Positions 1-6,368 of a stretch of DNA of 15,435 nt are shown here, in pieces. Made by a program: the position numbers and the translations under genes. Below the pieces are notes generated by a model. It was not told the DNA's origin, ran no database searches, and was given only the letters and a program-made list of their open reading frames with translations. Location of the stretch: positions 1 to 15,435 of the forward strand of contig JAWWBX010000080.1 in NCBI GenBank assembly GCA_033720735.1, written 5' to 3'. Each line of letters opens with the position of its first letter. Within the stretch, counting starts at the first letter, position 1. The DNA comes from B8-G4 sp033720735. GTDB lineage: Bacteria > Bacteroidota > Bacteroidia > Chitinophagales > Saprospiraceae.

Positions 1-1131
1 CTGCGGCAGCTCGTCCAGGCGCCACTTGCGCATGGTCGCTCCCCAGGGGGTGCAACGCTCGTCCTCTTCGTGCGACAGCTGGGGCCCGTTCGATTCGGCG
101 CCCTGATACATCGACCTGAATTTGTAGATGGTAAACGGCTTGCCGTTGAGCCCGATGCGGCTCTGCTTGTAAATGATCGGGCCGGGAGACGAGAGCCGCA
201 CACGGATGGCGATGTAGAGGTACAAGGGCAAGAGCAGGATCATCAGCAGGAGGCTCATCACCACGTCGATCAGCCGCTTGAGAAGACTCTCCCACTTGGG
301 CATCAGGCCGCGTTCGATCTCGATCAGTACCGCACCGTACAGATAGTTCATCTTGACCGTACCCAGCATGATGTCGTACATGTCGGGTATGATCTTGACC
401 AGGACCTTGTCGTCGAAGTCGAAGAGCACATTCATGATCTCCGACAGCCGGTTGTGCTCGGAGGTCTCGATGGCGATGATCGCTTCTTCGACGTCGAACT
501 CTTCGATCAGGGCACCGAGTTGCTCCACCCGCCCGAGTTTTGGCAGGTATTGCGACAAGCCATTTTCGCTGTTGCCGTTGGCATCGACGAATCCCAGGAA
601 GCGGTGGCCGAGACTTTTCTTGAGCGCCGAGATCTCCTCAAAAAGTTCGACGGCTTTTTGATTACCTCCGATGATGATCGTATTGAAGGCGATCTTGCCT
701 GCTTTGAGACGCCGGCTGGCCCTGGTCAGGATGATCATCCTGAACACCGACGTCAGCGTAAAGTGGAACAGGAAGAGCATCGCGAAGGACGAGTAGTAGG
801 TCCGCTTGTCACGGACGAGATCGTCGAGAATGAGCGTAAAGAACAGGATCAGCACACCGAAGAACGACAGGAAGAACGTCCGGCGCAGCGTGGCGAACCG
901 CGACAGACGGTAAATGTCCTTGTACTTGTCAAAGATCCAGTAGAAGAGGATCCAGCCCACCGGCACCACGATCACGCCGTACCAGAAATTGGGGTCTTCG
1001 AGGAGGGTGGCATCTACCCGCTTGCCTTCGGCACTGGCGCGGTAGGCGTAAAAGCAAGCCCACGCCAGCATGGCCGCGACAAAGTCGGCACAGCCGTAAA
1101 GGAACATATGAAATCTCCGCCGACGCTTCAT
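1..1131 (-). CDS. Undecaprenyl-phosphate sugar phosphotransferase (exopolysaccharide polyprenyl glycosylphosphotransferase), 3' end cut by window
   Basis: An uninterrupted frame of 377 codons runs from ATG at 1131 to the left edge with no stop. It encodes a WbaP/WcaJ-type enzyme that transfers a sugar phosphate from a nucleotide sugar to undecaprenyl phosphate at the inner membrane, the first step of many surface polysaccharides. Four N-terminal membrane helices lie at about residues 15-31, 50-67, 85-103 and 113-134. A Rossmann-like section follows (TIIIGGNQKA, 151-160). The catalytic domain begins at KRLIDVVMSLLLMILLLP (285-302) and includes VRLSSPGPIIYKQSRIG (311-327), YKFRSM (336-341), a DE pair (357-358) and RLDELPQ (371-377). 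Family proteins are usually about 460 residues, so roughly 90 are missing. The ATG overlaps the preceding stop as ATGA, implying translational coupling to the lipoprotein gene. ATG at 1107 is an alternative start. Sugar specificity cannot be read from the sequence. Confidence 0.93.
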   Translation of the reverse strand, partial: MKRRRRFHMFLYGCADFVAAMLAWACFYAYRASAEGKRVDATLLEDPNFWYGVIVVPVGWILFYWIFDKYKDIYRLSRFATLRRTFFLSFFGVLILFFTLILDDLVRDKRTYYSSFAMLFLFHFTLTSVFRMIILTRASRRLKAGKIAFNTIIIGGNQKAVELFEEISALKKSLGHRFLGFVDANGNSENGLSQYLPKLGRVEQLGALIEEFDVEEAIIAIETSEHNRLSEIMNVLFDFDDKVLVKIIPDMYDIMLGTVKMNYLYGAVLIEIERGLMPKWESLLKRLIDVVMSLLLMILLLPLYLYIAIRVRLSSPGPIIYKQSRIGLNGKPFTIYKFRSMYQGAESNGPQLSHEEDERCTPWGATMRKWRLDELPQ

Positions 1132-2036
1132 TGACGAAAATGCACCAGTTTGATGTTGTCCAGAAGGACCTCCGACTCAGTGTTGTCCGGATCATGTGTG
1201 GCCCGGATCATCACCTGATACGCCTCGAGCTGGGACAAAAATAAGGCCTCGGTCAGATCCACATAGATCTTGCTCCAGTCGTCCCGCTTCCGTACGAAAA
1301 GGAGCGTGTTGCGGGTGGGCCCGATGCCGGTCTGATGGCCCACCAGCCCGATGCTGAATTCTGTGTTGTTCTTGTAATCGAGTTCGAGGTAGACGGGCGA
1401 CGAGTTGGTGGGCAGGTCATCGAGCAAAGGCAAGCTGGCCACCTCCGCCAGAGGATTTGCGGGGGTAAGTACGATGCGCCCCGAACGGGTCCCTTCAAAG
1501 ACATCGGTTTCCGACTGCTCAATGCCTGTTTCCGGGTCGCCGTCGAGATCGTCGATCCAGCCGTTGCTCGTTTCGAATCCTTCATTGATAGCAAAGGTCA
1601 GATCGCTCAGGTACGTCGTGGTCGGACGAAGGGTATCGGTTTTCTCCGGTGCAAGGTCAATGGTAGCCTCAAAACGCCGGTAGAACGGATAAATATCCGG
1701 GGTACTGGCGATCCCGTTGACACGGACGCCCGGAAAAACGAGGATCTCGGTCGGGCCGGTTGCGATCACCGGGATCAAAGCCGGCATGGCGTAAGCACCA
1801 AGGAAATCGCCATCGGCATAAAACCAGGCCTCCGTGATGTGTTCGGATGCCGACCCCTCACCCGGGCTGACAGACAGCGGCATGTTTGCCATGTAGACGT
1901 ACGCCGGCACCGGGTCGGCCGGATTGATAATATCGCAACCCCCTGCCAGGAGCATGGCCAGGCACAGCGGCAGCAACCACCTATATGTTTGCTCTGAGTG
2001 CACTGGTCTCGGCAGCTTCCAGGATTTGATGTGCAA
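1128..2036 (-). CDS. Conserved Bacteroidota-type lipoprotein of unknown function
   Basis: The 302-residue product has a basic start, a hydrophobic stretch WLLPLCLAMLLAGGC and a candidate lipidated Cys34. The -3 residue is Ala, so the lipobox is acceptable but not ideal. After the Cys comes DPVPAYVYM. The remainder is beta-rich, with a section EGFETSNGW (about 153-161) and a C-terminal LLDNIKLVHF that resemble jelly-roll carbohydrate-binding folds; that fold is inference. I recall similar lipoproteins in other Bacteroidota, but no function. It overlaps the oxidoreductase gene upstream and shares ATGA with the sugar transferase downstream, so a cell-envelope or polysaccharide role is likely. 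The start is uncertain: ATG at 2036 overlaps the upstream gene by 56 bp, while GTG at 2003 (residue 12) cuts this to 23 bp and gives a more compact signal peptide. Confidence 0.8.
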   Translation of the reverse strand: MHIKSWKLPRPVHSEQTYRWLLPLCLAMLLAGGCDIINPADPVPAYVYMANMPLSVSPGEGSASEHITEAWFYADGDFLGAYAMPALIPVIATGPTEILVFPGVRVNGIASTPDIYPFYRRFEATIDLAPEKTDTLRPTTTYLSDLTFAINEGFETSNGWIDDLDGDPETGIEQSETDVFEGTRSGRIVLTPANPLAEVASLPLLDDLPTNSSPVYLELDYKNNTEFSIGLVGHQTGIGPTRNTLLFVRKRDDWSKIYVDLTEALFLSQLEAYQVMIRATHDPDNTESEVLLDNIKLVHFRQ

Positions 2037-2967
2037 TACGCAGCGACGCCAGCGCGTCGTCGAGGGTCACGTCGGGCGTGCGGTCGTGTACAATGGCCTG
2101 GTGAAAGCTTCGCAGCTCTTCCAGGATGGCATTGTTGGGTACGATCTCGGGCTGCACCATCCGGATCCACTTGGAGCGGTCCTGCAACTCGACTTCGAAA
2201 GCGGTGCCATCGTCCGGTTTATCATCTGAAAGCTGGATGATCTCCGCTTGCTTCTCCAGAAAGTCGATACTGATATATTGATCACGCTGGAACATGCGCA
2301 GCTTGCGCATATTCTTGAGACTGATCCGGCTGGCGGTGAGGTTGGCGACAGCACCGTTGTCGAACTCGATGCGCGCGTTGCAGATATCGGCCTGGTCGCT
2401 GATCACGGCCACCCCGCTGGCGTGAATATTGGCGACGCCATACGGGATCAGGGCCACCAGGATATCCAGGTCGTGGATCATCAGGTCGAGCACGACACTG
2501 ACATCAGTGCCGCGCGGGTTGAACTGTGCAAGCCGGTGTCCTTCAATAAACATCGGGGCCGGTCGCAGGTCCTGTACAGCGAGAAAAGCCGGGTTGTAGC
2601 GCTCCACATGCCCCACCTGCACTTTGAGATTGTGCTCGGCGGCAAGGTCCCTGAGCTGCTGCGTCTGTTCCACACTTTCGGTCACGGGTTTCTCAGTAAA
2701 CACATGGCACCTGCCCTTCAGACCGCGCTTGATCAGGTCGAAATGTGTGCTCGTGGGAGATACGACATCGATCACATCGACAGCATCAATGAGCGCGTCG
2801 GGATCGTCAAACCGCGTCAGCCCAAGGCTCTCCTCAGCCTCGTGGGCTGCCGCATCATCAGGATCGTAAAAGCCGTGCACGTGATATTCGGCCGTCAGTT
2901 GGGCCAGGCAACGCGCGTGGATCTTGCCCAAATGTCCGACACCAAAGAGACCGATTGCTCGTTTCAT
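1981..2967 (-). CDS. Gfo/Idh/MocA-family NAD(P)-dependent oxidoreductase, possibly acting on a nucleotide sugar
   Basis: The 328-residue protein is of standard family length. It has an N-terminal Rossmann fold with GLFGVGHLGKIH (6-17) and the EKP motif at 92-94, whose Lys is the usual catalytic and cofactor-contacting residue. GHVERYNPA (119-127) follows, then DLMIHDLDIL (161-170), corresponding to the D-x3-H-x2-D active-site pattern with D161, H165 and D168. The GHVERYNPA plus DVSVVLDLMIHDLDI combination resembles the UDP-GlcNAc 3-dehydrogenase (GnnA) branch, but substrates in this superfamily are notoriously hard to infer. Family members oxidise or reduce sugars, inositols or biliverdin in the cytoplasm. 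It starts 21 bp after the small membrane protein gene and overlaps the lipoprotein gene, so it sits mid-operon with a sugar transferase. That supports a role in making an activated sugar; no aminotransferase partner is in the window. Confidence 0.88.
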   Translation of the reverse strand: MKRAIGLFGVGHLGKIHARCLAQLTAEYHVHGFYDPDDAAAHEAEESLGLTRFDDPDALIDAVDVIDVVSPTSTHFDLIKRGLKGRCHVFTEKPVTESVEQTQQLRDLAAEHNLKVQVGHVERYNPAFLAVQDLRPAPMFIEGHRLAQFNPRGTDVSVVLDLMIHDLDILVALIPYGVANIHASGVAVISDQADICNARIEFDNGAVANLTASRISLKNMRKLRMFQRDQYISIDFLEKQAEIIQLSDDKPDDGTAFEVELQDRSKWIRMVQPEIVPNNAILEELRSFHQAIVHDRTPDVTLDDALASLRIAHQILEAAETSALRANI

Positions 2968-2988
2968 GCTATTCCGGGTGCAATGTGG

Positions 2989-3264
2989 CTAAAAGAGCGC
3001 CATGCCAAAGATGATGATTAATATCACGAACGCTGAGGCCATCCAGATCGAATACTGCATGTGCCTGGCATAACTCAGGATCTCGTCGCGACTATCCGGG
3101 TATTTCGCGATCACTGCCCGCAGCTTGCGCCCCGAGAAGATATCGGTGGCAGCAAACTCAACGCCGCGTTGGGACAATACCCGCCAACTTTTCCAAACCT
3201 TGACCCTGAAATAGACATTGAGCAGGAAAAACCCTCCAAAAAGCAGCGCGAGGAGCGCAAACAT
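2989..3264 (-). CDS. Small two-helix membrane protein of unknown function
   Basis: The 91-residue product has one hydrophobic segment at the very N-terminus (MFALLALLFGGFFLLNVYF, 1-19) and one at the C-terminus (WMASAFVILIIIFGMALF, 74-91). They flank a basic and acidic loop of about 54 residues, giving a hairpin-in-membrane topology. I know similar small Bacteroidota proteins only as hypothetical. I chose ATG at 3264 because it begins directly with the first helix and leaves about 90 bp before the divergent peptidase gene. The frame extends to an ATG at 3375, but that would add a non-hydrophobic leader and run into the divergent gene. It is probably the first gene of the minus-strand operon, 21 bp ahead of the oxidoreductase. 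Function unassigned. Confidence 0.7.
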   Translation of the reverse strand: MFALLALLFGGFFLLNVYFRVKVWKSWRVLSQRGVEFAATDIFSGRKLRAVIAKYPDSRDEILSYARHMQYSIWMASAFVILIIIFGMALF

Positions 3265-3304
3265 CTGACTCACGAATGCATTCGCTTTAGTGAACAGGGC
3301 TGCC

Positions 3305-3342
3305 AAGATATGAGAAATATTCAAGGCTGACCGGCATATCTT
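3305..3342. promoter_or_regulatory. Inverted repeat in the divergent intergenic region
   Basis: AAGATATG (3305-3312) and CATATCTT (3335-3342) are perfect 8-bp inverted arms with a 22-bp spacer. They lie in the only space between the minus-strand envelope operon and the plus-strand peptidase gene. The right arm touches TATCTTCG (3342-3349), which matches the Bacteroidota -7 consensus TAnnTTTG at all but one of its six fixed positions. It could be a two-site operator controlling both genes or an RNA hairpin; no regulator is identified. Confidence 0.4.
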
Positions 3343-3357
3343 ATCTTCGTCAATCCA

Positions 3358-5997
3358 ATGATTACCATCAAGCAAACCGCATTCAAGATGCTACGTCTCC
3401 TGTTCTGTTTATTCGGCCTTCTGACCATCCATTTACCGACACCCCACGCCCAGTCGTCGGTGGATATCCATTATTACCTGCCCGATATTCCCTACAACCC
3501 GGCGATCCCGACGCCGGAGGCCTTTCTCGGCTATCAGGTCGGGGACTGGCATGTCTCCCACGATCAGTTGCGCTTCTACATGCAGGAACTCGCGCGACGC
3601 TCAAACCGGATCACCATCGAGGAGTACGCCTATACTTATGAACAACGGCCTCTCCTCATGCTCACGATCACCTCGCCGCAAAATCATGCCCGTCTCGACG
3701 AGATCCTCGCACAACGGCAGGCTATCGCCGACCCGCAGGTCTCTTCTTCGGTCAACTTCGACGAGGCACCGGTGGTCATCTATCAGGGCTACAGTATTCA
3801 TGGCAATGAGCCCAGCGGAGCCAACGCTGCGTTGCTGGTGGCCTACTACCTGGCAGCCGGCCAGAGTGACGAGGTCAATACGCTGCTCGACAATGCTGTC
3901 GTGCTGCTCGACCCCTGCTTCAACCCGGACGGTCTGCACCGCTTCTCGACCTGGGTCAACAGCCACAAGAACCAGACGCTTACCTCGGATCCTGCCGACC
4001 GTGAGTACGATGAAGCGTGGCCCCGCGGACGGACCAACCACTACTGGTTTGACCTGAACCGCGATTGGCTGTTGCTCCAGCATCCGGAGTCCCGTGGGCG
4101 GGTCGCCAATTACCACAAGTGGAAACCCAATGTCCTGACCGACCATCATGAAATGGGTACTAACTCCACCTTCTTCTTTATGCCCGGCATCCCTTCGCGT
4201 ACCAACCCGATCACTCCGCAACGCAATCAGGACCTGACGGCGGCGATCGCCGAATATCATGCCGAAATACTCGATGAGATCGGGTCGCTCTACTATACCA
4301 AAGAGAGCTTCGACGATTTCTACGTGGGCAAGGGGTCTACTTACCCCGATGTGAATGGCGGCGTGGGCATTTTGTTTGAACAAGGCAGCGCCCGGGGGCA
4401 TGTGCAGGAATCCGACAATGGCCTGCTCACGTTCCAGTATGCGATTCGCAACCAGGTGCGCACTTCCCTGTCGACGCAGCGCGCGGCCATCGGGCTCAAG
4501 AACGAGTTGCAGACCTTCCAGCGTGATTTTTATGCCACGGCGATCACTGAGGCGCGACGTGACCCAGTGCAGGGCTACCTTGTGGGACCGGGCCACGACA
4601 ACAGCAAGGGTGATGCCTTTGTGCACAACCTGCTCCAGCATGATATTGATGTTTACGTCGTCAATGCACAGATTGACGATGTCATTTACCCATACCTGAT
4701 CCCGGTTGAACAACCGCAGTACCGCATGATCCGGGCCATCTTCGAGCGGCAAACCGCATTTGAGGATAGCTTGTTTTACGACGTCTCGGGATGGACCCTG
4801 CCCCTGGCCTACAACATGCATCACGTACCCTTGTCGCGTCAGCAGTTCGAGTCCTATCGCGCGCGCATTCAGGCACCGCTGACCATGATCGGCGGAACGC
4901 ACGAGGTTTATCATCCGCGGCAGCGGCTGGTCCACAGCAGATCGGAATACGCCTATGCGATGATCTGGGATGATTATTTCGCACCGGCCGCCGCCTACCA
5001 CATGATGAAGGAGGGCCTGCGGATCAAGGTGGCGCAGAAACCATTTACTTCCACCATCGGGGACTTCCCGATGATGTTTACCGAGGGCACCATTCTGATC
5101 CCGGTACAGAATCAGGCAGTCCCACCGGACGAGGTGCACGACATCATGGTGGAAGCGGCCCGCATCGGTCAGACCGGCATCTGGGGCCTGCGCACCGGTT
5201 TATCCACCGATGGCGTTGACCTGGGCAGCCGGTCGTTTGTCACCGTCCTAAAACCTGAAGTTGCCATTCTTGTCGGCGATGGTGTCAGCGGATACGAATC
5301 CGGTGAAATGTGGCATCTGTTCGACACCCGCTACCAGATCCCGGTCACCAAACTGGTGGCCGGCGATGTCGGCCGCATCGATCTCAGCAGGTATACCGCG
5401 ATCATCATGGTTGACGGGAACTATCGCTCGCTGGGCAGCACCGGCAACGAACGGATCAAGGAATGGGTGCGCGACGGCGGCACCCTTGTCCTCACGCGGG
5501 GTGCCATCCAGTGGGCAAGCGGGCAGGACCTGATCACCGTCAAAAGAAAAAGCACTGGCAACGGGGATGATCAGTCCGATCAGCGCCCATATGCATCCGC
5601 CAGCGCCGACCAGGGCAGCCGGGTCATCGGCGGAGCTATTTTCGAGATCGAACTCGACCTGACCCATCCCATCGCGTATGGATACCGGGAGAGCAAGTTG
5701 CCGGTTTTCCGGCGGGGTACCGCATTTTATGAGCCCATGGAAAATCCCTATGCCACGCCAGGTCGCTATACGGATACTCCGCTCCTGTCAGGATATATCA
5801 ATGACGAAAACCTCGAGGCCATCAGGGGATCTGCCTCCATCTTCATCGGAGGGTCCGGCAGCGGCCGGGTCATCTGCTTTGCCGACAATCCCTCGTTCCG
5901 GGCCTATTGGTGGGGTACCCAGAAGCTGGTCGCTAATGCAGTCTTCTTTGGATCATCGATCTCGGGCGGCACTGTCGCGCGCGGGGGCATGGAGTAA
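3358..5997 (+). CDS. Secreted M14-family zinc peptidase with C-terminal glutamine-amidotransferase-like domain
   Basis: The 879-residue protein begins with a signal peptide (LRLLFCLFGLLTIHL, 12-26, then a likely cleavage near Ala31). The carboxypeptidase domain has HGNE at 148-151 (zinc ligands His148 and Glu151), NPDG (189-192), DLNRDW (232-237), DHHEMG (262-267) carrying the third zinc His, and FEQGSARG with candidate catalytic Glu341. All expected M14 residues appear present, so it should hydrolyse peptides outside the cytoplasm; the substrate is unknown. Residues about 634-720 form an alpha/beta domain (VAILVGDGVSG to LVLTRGAIQW) resembling class I amidotransferases but with no cysteine, so it is probably non-catalytic. 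No C-terminal type IX sorting tag is evident. ATG at 3388 (residue 11) gives an equally good signal peptide and would suit the -7-like box at 3342. The gene stands alone, divergent from the operon to its left and convergent with alaS. Confidence 0.92.
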   Translation: MITIKQTAFKMLRLLFCLFGLLTIHLPTPHAQSSVDIHYYLPDIPYNPAIPTPEAFLGYQVGDWHVSHDQLRFYMQELARRSNRITIEEYAYTYEQRPLLMLTITSPQNHARLDEILAQRQAIADPQVSSSVNFDEAPVVIYQGYSIHGNEPSGANAALLVAYYLAAGQSDEVNTLLDNAVVLLDPCFNPDGLHRFSTWVNSHKNQTLTSDPADREYDEAWPRGRTNHYWFDLNRDWLLLQHPESRGRVANYHKWKPNVLTDHHEMGTNSTFFFMPGIPSRTNPITPQRNQDLTAAIAEYHAEILDEIGSLYYTKESFDDFYVGKGSTYPDVNGGVGILFEQGSARGHVQESDNGLLTFQYAIRNQVRTSLSTQRAAIGLKNELQTFQRDFYATAITEARRDPVQGYLVGPGHDNSKGDAFVHNLLQHDIDVYVVNAQIDDVIYPYLIPVEQPQYRMIRAIFERQTAFEDSLFYDVSGWTLPLAYNMHHVPLSRQQFESYRARIQAPLTMIGGTHEVYHPRQRLVHSRSEYAYAMIWDDYFAPAAAYHMMKEGLRIKVAQKPFTSTIGDFPMMFTEGTILIPVQNQAVPPDEVHDIMVEAARIGQTGIWGLRTGLSTDGVDLGSRSFVTVLKPEVAILVGDGVSGYESGEMWHLFDTRYQIPVTKLVAGDVGRIDLSRYTAIIMVDGNYRSLGSTGNERIKEWVRDGGTLVLTRGAIQWASGQDLITVKRKSTGNGDDQSDQRPYASASADQGSRVIGGAIFEIELDLTHPIAYGYRESKLPVFRRGTAFYEPMENPYATPGRYTDTPLLSGYINDENLEAIRGSASIFIGGSGSGRVICFADNPSFRAYWWGTQKLVANAVFFGSSISGGTVARGGME

Positions 5998-6368
5998 GAC
6001 CGGCGTGTCTTGATGGCGGGCTGAAGCCCGGATGCTATGATTGACCGAACACCCCGGGCTGAAGCCCGCGGCTAGAGATGCTCCTATACAGATCGGTAAC
6101 CGCATACCCCGTTCTGAAGCGCCGGGCCAGAGATACTGATATTCAGATCGGCTACTACGCCGGGGTGGTGCCAAAGCCCGGTACCAGAGATGCCATCCTC
6201 AGATTGGACAAACCAGGCGGTCGGAGCGCTTGAACATGACCGTTCTTGAAGTCACCAGGGAGCTGAGGCGAGATCATCCTTTCTTGCCCGGCCTTCAGGC
6301 AGGGGTTGCGGAACGACACAATTCCATGGGCATTATCCCACCCACTATTTCGAGGGATTTGCAGGTGA
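5998..6368. other. Gene-free gap between convergent genes
   Basis: These 371 bp separate the 3' ends of the M14 peptidase and alaS genes. The left half holds the palindromic repeat units. The right half (about 6211-6368) has no convincing gene. It contains CGGCCTTCAGGCAGGG around 6290-6305, whose reverse complement (CCTGCCTGAAGGCCG) loosely recalls the CTGAAG-centred palindromes in the opposite orientation. A weak 5-bp stem follows the peptidase stop (AAGAC 5996-6000, GTCTT 6007-6011) but has no T-run. No clear intrinsic terminator is seen for either gene. Confidence 0.6.
6011..6210. repeat. Degenerate tandem palindromic (REP-like) units
   Basis: A CGGGCT-GA-AGCCCG palindrome occurs twice (6017-6030 and 6055-6068), with decayed versions near 6114-6125 (CTGAAGCGCCGGG) and 6171-6181 (CCAAAGCCCGG). 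After each of the last three comes a shared tail: AGAGATGCT, AGAGATACT or AGAGATGCC (from about 6074, 6129 and 6186), then CAGATCGG, CAGATCGG or CAGATTGG (6089, 6144, 6200). Spacing between units is about 55-57 bp, with the first unit shortened to 38 bp. The unit resembles non-coding intergenic palindromic elements; none of it is open for a plausible gene. It lies between two convergent genes, where it may also act as a transcription stop or mRNA 3'-end protector. Confidence 0.65.

Noticed and set aside
70..1134. Long plus-strand open frame (354 codons)
   Set aside because: It lies antisense to the sugar transferase, whose protein has clear family motifs throughout. The plus-strand product is charged, low in complexity and matches nothing I recognise.
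3265..3375. Extended N-terminus of the small membrane protein from the ATG at 3375
   Set aside because: It would run past the divergent peptidase start and through the inverted repeat, and the added residues are not signal-like.
3601..5139. Long minus-strand open frame (512 codons)
   Set aside because: It is antisense to the M14 catalytic domain and is best explained by GC-biased codon use. No motif or plausible signal is seen.
5996..6011. AAGAC / GTCTT stem after the M14 stop as an intrinsic terminator
   Set aside because: The stem is only 5 bp, its left arm overlaps the stop codon, and no T-run follows.
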